Part shown: piece by piece, positions 1-8,078 of the stretch
Position numbering within the stretch: position 1 is the stretch's first letter
How the letters are laid out: the number at the start of each line of letters is the position of its first letter
From: Spongiihabitans sp963422685
GTDB taxonomy: Bacteria > Pseudomonadota > Gammaproteobacteria > Arenicellales > Poriferihabitantaceae
Assembly (NCBI GenBank): GCA_963422685.1
Contig: OY730442.1
Location: 496,001-560,000 of the forward strand
Direction of reading: 5' to 3'
Length of the DNA: 64,000 nt
Program-made: the position numbers and the translations under genes
Notes under the pieces: generated by a model
Databases searched by the model: none
Told to the model about the DNA's origin: nothing
What the model saw: the letters and a program-made list of their open reading frames with translations, nothing else

Positions 1-2
1 GC

Positions 3-935
3 GGTATTCACATCGTTACCGCATTAATAGGTTTGTTTGCCGTACCCCAGGTATTCTCATTACTCGAACAGGCCATGCAGGATAGCAATGCAACGCTGCA
101 TGCCCTTGGAAGCTCCCGATTGGCGGCCTCACTCAAATACAGTCTTTGCAGATTCAGGGCACTGGGTATCGGTTCACTGGTCGGAGTTGTTGTCGGCGTT
201 ATTCCGGGCGCTGGCGGCCAGATAGCCGGCCTGGTGGCCTACGATCAGGTCAAGAAAACGAGCAAAGATCCTGGCAAATACGGCCAGGGAGAACCTGATG
301 GCATTATCACCGCTGAATCTGCCAACAACGCCATGGTCGGGCCGTCTCTTGTGCCATTATTAACCCTGAGCATACCCGGAAGCCCGACTGCAGCGGTTTT
401 ACTGGGCGGCTTGTTAATCCATGGCCTGTTTCCAGGCCCGGACCTGTTCACCGTGCATGGAGAAGTGACCTGGACATTTATTAATTCGCTTTTGGTCGCC
501 CAGGTGTTCATGTTGATTTTCGGATTAATGCTAAGCCAGCACAGCGGCTGGATCATGCGGGTACCCGGTCACTACATGGCGGCGGTAATACTGGTATTGG
601 CAGTATTTGGCACATACAGCATTCAATCAAGCTATTCCGATGTACTGATTATGTTCACCCTTGGATTGATCATGTTCTTTGGCAGCAAGTTGGGATTCGG
701 ACCGGCGCCATTAGTGTTGGGAATAATTCTGGGCCCTATAGCAGAAGACAACTTCCTGCAAGGCAAACTGATCGGACAAAGCAGTGGCAGCGCATTGGAA
801 TATTTTACTTCTGGACCGATAAATTTAACCTTGATTGCGATTTGTATTGGTTCCATCGCTTACAGCCTTTATTCCGGTTCAAAGGCAAAGCGTCGGCAGC
901 ACAAAACCGCGAATGGAGCGCATGATGATTTATAA
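3..935 (+). CDS. tctA: TctA-family large permease subunit (5' end outside the window)
   Basis: Large membrane subunit of a tripartite tricarboxylate transporter (TTT), which takes up carboxylates or related anions together with a periplasmic binding protein. The frame is open to the left edge of the window, so only the last ~310 of the usual ~500 residues are present. Visible family features are the glycine/proline-rich segments GVIPGAGGQIAG and GSPTAAVLLGG and the LGFGPAPLVLG stretch near the C-terminus, between strongly hydrophobic helices. It is followed directly by the small subunit (TctB) and the binding protein (TctC), completing the cassette. The substrate cannot be read from sequence. 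The sulfoacetate-type genes downstream make sulfoacetate or another short anionic acid a reasonable guess. Confidence 0.93.
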   Translation, partial: GIHIVTALIGLFAVPQVFSLLEQAMQDSNATLHALGSSRLAASLKYSLCRFRALGIGSLVGVVVGVIPGAGGQIAGLVAYDQVKKTSKDPGKYGQGEPDGIITAESANNAMVGPSLVPLLTLSIPGSPTAAVLLGGLLIHGLFPGPDLFTVHGEVTWTFINSLLVAQVFMLIFGLMLSQHSGWIMRVPGHYMAAVILVLAVFGTYSIQSSYSDVLIMFTLGLIMFFGSKLGFGPAPLVLGIILGPIAEDNFLQGKLIGQSSGSALEYFTSGPINLTLIAICIGSIAYSLYSGSKAKRRQHKTANGAHDDL

Positions 936-1401
936 AACAGTGATGCGTACAACACAGGGCGGGGCAGCATTTTTTGCATTGCTGCTCGGCATCATTTTTA
1001 CCGCGTCTGCGTATTGGAATACGGATGCCGAGGTCTATTTATTTCCACGCATCGCCGCAGGGTTAATGCTGCTCCTGGGGCTGATTCAGTTTATAGGTTT
1101 ATTGCTTGACAGCCGCCGTCCGGGTTCACAAACCGTTGCCACTGGAAAGATAAACTGGCGTGCATTGCTGCCGGGAATTGCGGTTGGAGCGGTCTACGTT
1201 ATGGTGATGGAACAACTCGGGTTTTATGTGAGTTCATTTGCGGCATTCGTCATGATTGTTTCGATTTACGGCAAACGCAGCGCGTTCAATCCCAGAGCCT
1301 TCGCCCGCAAAGCATTGATCGGTTTGGTTTTCACCCTGATTCTGTATCTACTGTTCTGGAAACTATTGAATGTTCGAACGCCTACCGGACTGCTGTTTTG
1401 A
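913..1401 (+). CDS. tctB: TctB-family small permease subunit
   Basis: Small membrane subunit of the TTT transporter, about 162 residues with four hydrophobic segments, the usual size for TctB. I place the start at the ATG at 913, which overlaps the end of tctA by 23 bases; ATGs at 922 and 925 are equally possible. A longer in-frame extension further upstream lies wholly inside tctA and is unlikely. The segments AAFFALLLGIIFTASAYW and LLFWKLLNVRTPTG match the typical N- and C-terminal helices of the family. It is translationally coupled to tctA and sits 100 bases before tctC. Confidence 0.88.
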   Translation: MERMMIYKTVMRTTQGGAAFFALLLGIIFTASAYWNTDAEVYLFPRIAAGLMLLLGLIQFIGLLLDSRRPGSQTVATGKINWRALLPGIAVGAVYVMVMEQLGFYVSSFAAFVMIVSIYGKRSAFNPRAFARKALIGLVFTLILYLLFWKLLNVRTPTGLLF

Positions 1402-1501
1402 ATATTTTCCAATTTTTTTGCTGTCGTCACCGCATACGCGGCGTATCATTCAACCAAACACCTCAAACGAGGTTAATTCACCATATTCCGGGAGGAAGAA
1501 A

Positions 1502-2503
1502 ATGCACATAAAAAACTTGAACTACCTGGCGATAAGCCTGGCAGCCACCGCAATGATCTTCGGCGCAGCATCCACTGCCAGCGCTGAAGAATATCCAAAT
1601 CGCCCAATCGGCGTGATGGTTGCGTACAACCCAGGCGGCGCCACAGATTTTCAGGCGCGCATCGCAACATTGGCCTCGGACAAGCGTGACAGCGAAACCC
1701 AGAAACCTTTATCGATTGGCGCGCCCATTTATGTAACCAACAAACCCGGCGCGGGTGGCCGTAAAGGCTGGAACTGGTTTGCAGAAAAAGCACCCGCCGA
1801 CGGCTATATGCTGGCGGCGTATAATGTTCCGCACTTTATTGCGCAATCCATCGTATTTGACACCAAATACAACATTAACAATCTGGAACCAGTTGGCAAT
1901 TGGGGCGCGGACCCCGCTGTACTGATTACCGGCAAGGACAGCCAGTTTAATTCTGCACAGGAATTAGTGGACTATGCGCAGGCCAATCCTGGCGCGGTAA
2001 CCATTAGCGGTGCCGGCAAATATGTCGGGCACCACATTGCCCACTTACAGTTGGTCAAAGCCACTGGTGCCGAGATGACATACGTGCCTGGTGCTGGTGG
2101 CGTGGGCGCACTCAAGCTGGTCAAAGGCGGACAAGTCATAGCCGGGTTTAATAATCTATCTGATTCGGCCAGAGCGGCCGGCGATATTAAAATCCTGGCT
2201 GTGGCCGATATGGAAAGACACGCATTTTTACCGGATGTACCAACATTCATAGAGCTTGGAATTGACGTTGACAACGCAAGCGTTAATTTCCGTGGACTAA
2301 TGGTTCCTAAAGGAGCGGATCAGAGCATCATTGACTTCCTGGCAGAAAAAGTGCCCGTGATGTTCAACGACAAGAAAACCCTGGGCAAGATGAAACAAAC
2401 CAACTCTCCGGTTCGAATCATGAATCGTGACGAAGTATTGGTAATGTGGCAGGAACGTCAAACTGCATTGAACGAGTTACTGGCTGGATTAAAAGCAGAC
2501 TGA
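1502..2503 (+). CDS. tctC: TctC/Bug-family periplasmic solute-binding protein
   Basis: Extracytoplasmic binding receptor of the TTT transporter, 333 residues. The start is the ATG at 1502, preceded by a good ribosome site (GGGAGGAAG). It gives a clean Sec signal peptide: a charged N-terminus (MHIKN), a hydrophobic core, and a likely cleavage after ASA before EEYPN. The mature start (YPNRPIGVMVAYNPGGATDF) is the hallmark of the Bug family, where the PGGATD loop contacts a carboxylate of the ligand. A second conserved loop (VPGAGGVGAL) is also present. A strong terminator follows, so the three transporter genes probably form one transcript. The ligand is unknown. Confidence 0.94.
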   Translation: MHIKNLNYLAISLAATAMIFGAASTASAEEYPNRPIGVMVAYNPGGATDFQARIATLASDKRDSETQKPLSIGAPIYVTNKPGAGGRKGWNWFAEKAPADGYMLAAYNVPHFIAQSIVFDTKYNINNLEPVGNWGADPAVLITGKDSQFNSAQELVDYAQANPGAVTISGAGKYVGHHIAHLQLVKATGAEMTYVPGAGGVGALKLVKGGQVIAGFNNLSDSARAAGDIKILAVADMERHAFLPDVPTFIELGIDVDNASVNFRGLMVPKGADQSIIDFLAEKVPVMFNDKKTLGKMKQTNSPVRIMNRDEVLVMWQERQTALNELLAGLKAD

Positions 2504-2529
2504 GTCTTTATTATTATTGTCCTTTTGAC

Positions 2530-2570
2530 ATCGTCAGGTCTGTCTGGCCTGACGATACGTTTTTTTATTT
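2530..2570 (+). terminator. Rho-independent terminator after tctC
   Basis: A perfect 9-bp inverted repeat (ATCGTCAGG at 2530-2538 and CCTGACGAT at 2548-2556, 9-base loop) is followed by a T-run at 2560-2566. It ends the tctABC transcript. The T-run stops only about ten bases before the ATG of the next gene, so it may also act as an attenuator for that gene. Confidence 0.88.
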
Positions 2571-2577
2571 ATTTTAA

Positions 2578-4029
2578 ATGTCTGATTCCCTAACCAAACA
2601 GGAAAATCAGCCAGTCGCCTCGCTACACCATAAAATCGATGCGATAATCCACAGCGCACGCGCTGCACAGTGCAGATATGAAGCTTATGACCAGGCAGCA
2701 GTGGATGAAGTAGTGACTGCCGTGGGCTGGGCGGTGGTTCAACCGGACAACAACCAGGCGCTTTCACGTCTGGCGGTGGCAGATACCGGCCTTGGGAATA
2801 TTGCCGACAAGTTTACTAAAAACCGGAGAAAAACAATCGGCCTGCTGCGGGATTTACAGCACGCCAAATCAGTCGGTGTCATCGCCGAGTATGCTGATAA
2901 AGGGCTGATTGAGATCGCCCGGCCGGTGGGCGTTGTCGGCGCCATCGTGCCATCTACCAATCCTGTGGCCACCCCGGCCAATAAAGTAATCAACGCACTA
3001 AAAGGACGCAACGCGGTGATACTTGCGCCATCACCAAAAGGCGAACGTACCTGTGCACGGCTTATTGAATTGATGCAAGTGGAGCTGGAACGTGTGGGTG
3101 CGCCCATTGACCTGGTGCAAAAACTGCCCTCCCCGGTGAGCAAAGCTGCCACCCGGCATCTGATGCAGAACGTGGATTTAATCGTAGCAACAGGTTCACA
3201 AAATAATGTACGCAGCGCATATGCGAGCGGTACACCCGCGGTGGGCGTAGGCGCTGGCAATGTTGTTTCCATCATCGATGAAACTGCGAACGTAGAAGCG
3301 GCGGCACAGAAAATAGTAACATCAAAATCTTTTGACAACGCCACCAGTTGTTCCTCCGAAAACAATCTGGTCGTAGTTGAACAAAATTATGATGCTACGG
3401 TATCCGCCTTGATTCGCCATGGCGCCATGTTACTCAGCCGGCAGGATCAATCCAGACTGCAACAAGTCCTGTGGCAGCAGGGCCGCCTTAACCAGGGGCT
3501 GATTGCCCGCCGGGCATCAGAAATTGTGCGGCTGGCCGGCCTTGATGCAAATGCCGATGAACATACCCGAATCATCATTGTTGAAGAAAAGGGTACAGGA
3601 GCGGAGCACCCGTTTTCTGGAGAAAAACTTTGTCCGGTTTTGACTTTATATCGGGCTGCGGACTTTCAGCGGGCGAAACAGACAGCCAGAGACATCCTGA
3701 ATTTTCAGGGAAAAGGTCACTCGCTTTCGCTGCACAGCGAAAATACCCAACGGGCTATGGATCTGGGTCTGACCATGCCGGTTTGCCGGGTCATCGTCAA
3801 CCAGATACATTGTTATGCCACCGGGGGCAGCTTCGACAACGGCCTGCCTTTTTCCCTGTCCATGGGTTGCGGCACCTGGGGGAAAAACAGTATTTCCGAT
3901 AACATGAACTATCGGCATTACCTGAACACCACACGCATCGCCTATCCTATCGATAGCGATGAACCTGGCGAACCGGACCTGTTCGGCGACTACTGGCAGC
4001 GCTACGATATATCACCATCCAGGGGTTGA
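2578..4029 (+). CDS. sauS: Acylating aldehyde dehydrogenase, probable sulfoacetaldehyde dehydrogenase (SauS-like)
   Basis: Aldehyde dehydrogenase-fold enzyme of the CoA-acylating type, 483 residues. The nucleophile Cys lies in the SFDNATSCSSEN motif, which corresponds to the FDNGT-C-SE motif of AdhE/EutE-type acylating dehydrogenases. The nucleotide-binding part carries GVVGAIVPSTNPVATP. In sulfoacetate catabolism the SauS family reduces sulfoacetyl-CoA to sulfoacetaldehyde with NADPH. The assignment rests on the Cys motif plus the adjoining acid-CoA ligase, three bases downstream, which is the SauS-SauT pairing. A related acylating succinate-semialdehyde or acetaldehyde dehydrogenase cannot be excluded. 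No Shine-Dalgarno is visible before the ATG at 2578, which sits next to the tctC terminator. Confidence 0.75.
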   Translation: MSDSLTKQENQPVASLHHKIDAIIHSARAAQCRYEAYDQAAVDEVVTAVGWAVVQPDNNQALSRLAVADTGLGNIADKFTKNRRKTIGLLRDLQHAKSVGVIAEYADKGLIEIARPVGVVGAIVPSTNPVATPANKVINALKGRNAVILAPSPKGERTCARLIELMQVELERVGAPIDLVQKLPSPVSKAATRHLMQNVDLIVATGSQNNVRSAYASGTPAVGVGAGNVVSIIDETANVEAAAQKIVTSKSFDNATSCSSENNLVVVEQNYDATVSALIRHGAMLLSRQDQSRLQQVLWQQGRLNQGLIARRASEIVRLAGLDANADEHTRIIIVEEKGTGAEHPFSGEKLCPVLTLYRAADFQRAKQTARDILNFQGKGHSLSLHSENTQRAMDLGLTMPVCRVIVNQIHCYATGGSFDNGLPFSLSMGCGTWGKNSISDNMNYRHYLNTTRIAYPIDSDEPGEPDLFGDYWQRYDISPSRG

Positions 4030-4032
4030 TCG

Positions 4033-5604
4033 TTGGCTGATTTTTCCCCTGGCAGCACGCTTCGCGAACTCGTTGACCAACGCGCCGGCGCAAACCGCGA
4101 TAACAGATTTTTGATTTCAGCCGAGACCCGAACGGATATCACCTTCGGCCAACTGCAACGCCATGCCCGGGTCATCGAGAACTATTTGAATCAAATCGGC
4201 ATCCCGCGAGGCGCCACCGCCGCATTCATGCTGGACAATGGCTGCTGGACTGCCGTATTGATGCTGGGGATTATGTACGCCGGTCGGGTTGTGCTGCCTC
4301 TCAACGTTGTGGCCGGGTCGGATCAACTGGAATTCATTATCCATCACTCCGACTTGAAGGTGATTTTTTGCTCCAGCCATTACCGGGACGAATTTTCAGA
4401 CCTGCTGGGCAGAATCAACCCATCCGTCCGCCTGATTGAATGCAGCGAAAATGACGGCCCGGCGGCAATAAACGCATACAGGCCAGAGGCAATAAACCGC
4501 AACAATACCATTGATGGAAACAGCACTGCGCTAATGATTTATACCTCGGGCACCACGGGCAGACCGAAAGGAGTGCTGTTATCGCATAAAAATATCATTG
4601 CCGGGGGCAGAAACACGGTGCAGGCGCATCGGTTAACCGCCTGCGACCGTGGATTATGTATATTGCCGCTGTATCACATCAATGCAGAAATGGTCTCAAT
4701 CATGTCCCCCCTGGTGAGCGGCGGCAGCGTGGTCATCAGCCGTCGGCTCAGCATCACGCATTTCTGGAACTGGATTGTTGACCACCACTGCACCTGGTTC
4801 AGCGCAGTGCCTACCATCTTTGCCTACCTGATCGAACGGCGGCAAAGCGGTTCACAACCCAGCCCGGATAAAGGCCAATTGCGCAAACAACTGCGATTCG
4901 CCCGCTCGGCTTCAGCCGCCCTGCCCCCGGCAACCCATGAAACCTTTGAATCGCTGTTTAGTGTGCCGATTATTGAAACCATGGGCATCAGCGAATGCGC
5001 CGGTCAAATCCTCTCGAATCCAATAGATCGACGACAGTGCAAAGTGGGTTCGCCCGGGATTCCCTTCGGTAATGAAATTCGCATTGTCGATATAAATCAA
5101 AACGAGTTGGGCGCTGGCCGGCAAGGCGAAATCGCGGTGCGCGGCGACAATGTGATGCAGGGCTATTACAAGAACCCGGGTGAATCGGGAAAAGCGCTGG
5201 ACAAAGCGGGCTGGTTCTACACCGGCGATTTGGGCTATAAAGATAAAGACGGTTTCGTATTTGTAACCGGGCGGCTTAAAGAACTGATTATCAAAGGCGG
5301 TGAAAATATCGCGCCGCGTGAAATCGATGATGTACTCTACCGCCATCCCAGTGTATTGGAAGCAGCCGCATTTGGCGTGTCTGATAAAATCTATGGGCAG
5401 GAAGTAATGGCTGCGGTATCGCTAAAACCGAATATGACCTGCGATGAGTCCACTTTACTTGGGCACTGCGCCAGGCTGCTTGGCACGGTAAAATCCCCCA
5501 GGCAAATCTGCATACTGGACGATTTACCCAAAGGCCCTTCAGGAAAAATTCAACGGCTGAAATTACAAACGCTGTTGGAAAAAAGAGGGTCGCACAATCT
5601 TTAG
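4033..5604 (+). CDS. sauT: Acyl-CoA synthetase, probable sulfoacetate-CoA ligase (SauT-like)
   Basis: AMP-forming acid:CoA ligase of the ANL superfamily, 523 residues, normal length. The P-loop-like motif YTSGTTGRPKGV (near residue 172) and the hinge/adenylation motif GWFYTGDLGY are present. The C-terminal catalytic lysine motif appears as PKGPSGKIQR. The start is TTG at 4033, three bases after the dehydrogenase stop, so the two are surely co-expressed. SauT converts sulfoacetate, ATP and CoA to sulfoacetyl-CoA, which SauS then reduces. Sulfoacetaldehyde would be split by Xsc to acetyl phosphate and sulfite, but no xsc lies in this window. Alternative carboxylate substrates are possible. The 3' end overlaps the end of the convergent permease gene by 4 bases. 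Confidence 0.72.
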   Translation: MADFSPGSTLRELVDQRAGANRDNRFLISAETRTDITFGQLQRHARVIENYLNQIGIPRGATAAFMLDNGCWTAVLMLGIMYAGRVVLPLNVVAGSDQLEFIIHHSDLKVIFCSSHYRDEFSDLLGRINPSVRLIECSENDGPAAINAYRPEAINRNNTIDGNSTALMIYTSGTTGRPKGVLLSHKNIIAGGRNTVQAHRLTACDRGLCILPLYHINAEMVSIMSPLVSGGSVVISRRLSITHFWNWIVDHHCTWFSAVPTIFAYLIERRQSGSQPSPDKGQLRKQLRFARSASAALPPATHETFESLFSVPIIETMGISECAGQILSNPIDRRQCKVGSPGIPFGNEIRIVDINQNELGAGRQGEIAVRGDNVMQGYYKNPGESGKALDKAGWFYTGDLGYKDKDGFVFVTGRLKELIIKGGENIAPREIDDVLYRHPSVLEAAAFGVSDKIYGQEVMAAVSLKPNMTCDESTLLGHCARLLGTVKSPRQICILDDLPKGPSGKIQRLKLQTLLEKRGSHNL

Positions 5605-6542
5605 GAAAGAAAATACAGCATCAGCGGCAAAGTCACCATCGCGGCCACTGTCTGGAAGGTAATAATCGCGGCCACCATGTCGGCGTCACCGCCCATTTGC
5701 CTGGCCATTATATAAGCAGTTCCGGCGGTGGGCGCCGCACCACAAACCACCGCAACCTCTCGCGACAACCCGCTAACCATCAATACATCACATGCCAACA
5801 CAATCATCAATGGCATAACAATTAACTTCAGGATGGATGAAAGCACCACTGTGGTGCGCACTTTTTTCAGCGCAGCAAATTTCAAACCCGCTCCCACCGC
5901 CATTAACGCCAACCCCAGCGCACTCCCACCAATCAACTCCAGCGTAGTTGTAAAAACACTGCCAATCTGCCAGCCGAGCAGATTCATCCCGATTCCGATC
6001 GAGATCGACACCAGCATGGGGTTGCGAATCAGTTGAATCATCAATCGCCCGAAAGAAAAATCCGCCGCCTTGTTTTGCTCCGACACACCATAAACAGATA
6101 ACACAACAACATTCACAATCTGCAAAACCGGCACCATGACCGCGAAACTGAACGCGCCCAGGATTAAACCCGGTTCGCCGTACAGCGCTTGAATAATCGC
6201 TAATGCCGCAAATCCGTTCCAGCGGCTTGTGCCCTGAAAAAAGCTGGTAAACCCCGGGCCGGTTAATCCAATAAGCCGATTCAGCACAGGCCGCAAAATG
6301 AACAAAAGGATGATCATTGATGTGACCGCAATCAACAATGCCGCGGCCAAACCGTGCAGGGGCACAACCGCAAGGTCAGCCCGGGAAAGTGTGCGAATAA
6401 TTAACAGCGGAAACAAAAGATACCAGCACAACGGATCCAGAGCAGGCCAGATGGATTTCGGCAAATAACCAATTCGGCGGATCAAAAAGCCAATGGCGAC
6501 TACCAGAAATATCGGCATCAGCGCGTTAATTGAATTCAGCAT
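5601..6542 (-). CDS. AEC-family (auxin efflux carrier-like) permease
   Basis: Membrane protein of about 313 residues with roughly ten hydrophobic segments, matching the bacterial AEC family that includes malonate and other organic-acid transporters. The N-terminus (INALMPIFLVVAIGFLIRR) and the late motif GAAPTAGTAYIMARQMGG are typical of the family. I start at the ATG at 6542; an in-frame GTG at 6584 would add 14 residues. It converges on the CoA ligase with a 4-base overlap of stops. A role in moving the sulfonate or carboxylate handled by the neighbouring genes is a guess. Confidence 0.87.
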   Translation of the reverse strand: MLNSINALMPIFLVVAIGFLIRRIGYLPKSIWPALDPLCWYLLFPLLIIRTLSRADLAVVPLHGLAAALLIAVTSMIILLFILRPVLNRLIGLTGPGFTSFFQGTSRWNGFAALAIIQALYGEPGLILGAFSFAVMVPVLQIVNVVVLSVYGVSEQNKAADFSFGRLMIQLIRNPMLVSISIGIGMNLLGWQIGSVFTTTLELIGGSALGLALMAVGAGLKFAALKKVRTTVVLSSILKLIVMPLMIVLACDVLMVSGLSREVAVVCGAAPTAGTAYIMARQMGGDADMVAAIITFQTVAAMVTLPLMLYFLS

Positions 6543-6703
6543 GGGGTGTTTATTTAACGATGTTAATGAATCAGGTTTATACACCAGTATAAATAATCTT
6601 TCTCGCCGGGTTTAATCAGCACAGCGTATTACGCCCGGTCGCTTCACGACCATATTTTAATTTCCCGGTAAACGGGAATTACGGTTGCGCTTTCGCCCAG
6701 TGT

Positions 6704-6868
6704 TTACAATGGATAAAGTTCAGCGAGTTTTTCATCGATAATGGGCAGCTGATGCCCCTTGATGATCAGCGTAGAGCACGTCAGCAGATTGTTTTCAATT
6801 TTTTCAGGTTGCAACCCACTTGAACCCGTTGTATTGAGACCCCGGACCTGGCGCGGATGATTGCGCAC
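6704..6868 (-). pseudogene. Short C-terminal remnant of an unidentified protein
   Basis: The ~350-base gap between the permease and the serine hydrolase holds a reading frame on the minus strand of about 54 codons from a GTG at 6868, ending at a TAA at 6704. It is open further upstream into the serine hydrolase gene. The residues (for example STLIIKGHQLPIIDEKLAEL near the end) look like real protein rather than random frame. There is no ATG and no ribosome site. I read it as the tail of a deleted gene; the family is not recognised. The rest of the gap (6543-6703) shows nothing clear. Confidence 0.3.
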
Positions 6869-6890
6869 CGACAGGCCCGTTGCATTACAT

Positions 6891-8078
6891 CTAAAACTGT
6901 TTGGCTATTTTATCGAACGCGGCCATGAGCAAACTGGTGGTAATGTCATTTAGTGGTTCGGGGTGGGATGCCAGTCTTGCGATGACCACGCACCGGGCGG
7001 GATTGATGTAAAGCAACTGACCGTGAATGCCCCGGGCGCATATTTCGCCTTCGCTGTTTTGAATTTGATACCACTGGTTTCGGTATGTGTAATTCGGCAA
7101 TTTCTGTTTGTAGTTTCCCCGGTCCCAGACGGATTGATCGCCATGGTTACAGGTGTCTTCAATCCACTTTACCGGCACAACCCGTTGTCCATTGGCTTTG
7201 CCGTTATCCAAAAAAAGTTGTCCGAGGCGGGTCAGATCCTCAATGCCGATGCAAATACCGCCAGCACCCCGTGGCGCGCCGAAGCGTTCCAGGGTGATGT
7301 AACCCGACATGGTGGCTGCCATGGGCTGCCACAGGTATTTTGCAAATAAATTTGCCAATGTCTCGCCTGCGGCACGCTCAAGGAGTAGCCCGAGCAAGTC
7401 GGAATTTGGCGAACGATAAAGAAACGCCCTGCCATGTTCGTCCGCGGACCGGGGAAGTGAGTACAAAAATGTTTCCAGGCCAGGGCCGGGAGCGTTTTGG
7501 TCTACAGGATTCCATGCCGTCGCCTTTCGGTATTGAATATATTCGCTGTGCGGGTCGGTATAATTCTCGGCAAAATCCAGCGCCACGGTCATATCCAGCA
7601 AATGTCGAATCCGACAACCGCCGTAGACGCCTGCTTTAGCGCCCGGCAGGTAATCGACAATCGGCGCTTCGCTATGGATCACGCCCTGCCCTTCAAGAAT
7701 GCCGGCCAGCATGGCCGTTATGGATTTGCTGATTGAAAAAACAATGTGTGGATTGCCCGGATCAAAGTGCGCGGCATTCCAACGATATACAATTTTTGCT
7801 TTATGCAGCACCAGCAACCCGTCTGAATAACTTTGTCGAAGTAAATCATCCAGGCCGCAACATCCGGTCGGGCATTGAAAATCCAATTTGCTGAAATCCT
7901 GTAAATCAGCAACCAGCGGCTGGCTGGCTGTCGCCTGGATGGGCGCCGTTGGTAGAATTTCCCGAACATGCTGAAAAGCCCAGGCGCTGTGCGGCCGGTG
8001 TCGCCAGTTGGAAATATCGGTATCAAGTGGCCGGTTCACGAAAGTCGCGGCGCTATAGTCGGGGGCGGTTTTGGGCAT
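6891..8078 (-). CDS. NylB-like serine hydrolase (beta-lactamase fold)
   Basis: Serine hydrolase of the class C beta-lactamase/DD-peptidase fold, 395 residues from the ATG at 8078. The catalytic SxxK is Ser115-Ile-Ser-Lys118. The segments LDFAENYTDP, FLYRSPNSD and GIHGQLLYINP match the pattern of 6-aminohexanoate-dimer hydrolase (NylB), which cleaves amide bonds of linear amino-acid oligomers. No signal peptide is evident, so it is probably cytoplasmic. It overlaps the 3' end of the upstream amidase gene by 26 bases, so the two are co-translated. That pairing recalls NylA (amidase) plus NylB, but the natural substrate here is unknown and could be any small amide or ester. Confidence 0.85.
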   Translation of the reverse strand: MPKTAPDYSAATFVNRPLDTDISNWRHRPHSAWAFQHVREILPTAPIQATASQPLVADLQDFSKLDFQCPTGCCGLDDLLRQSYSDGLLVLHKAKIVYRWNAAHFDPGNPHIVFSISKSITAMLAGILEGQGVIHSEAPIVDYLPGAKAGVYGGCRIRHLLDMTVALDFAENYTDPHSEYIQYRKATAWNPVDQNAPGPGLETFLYSLPRSADEHGRAFLYRSPNSDLLGLLLERAAGETLANLFAKYLWQPMAATMSGYITLERFGAPRGAGGICIGIEDLTRLGQLFLDNGKANGQRVVPVKWIEDTCNHGDQSVWDRGNYKQKLPNYTYRNQWYQIQNSEGEICARGIHGQLLYINPARCVVIARLASHPEPLNDITTSLLMAAFDKIAKQF

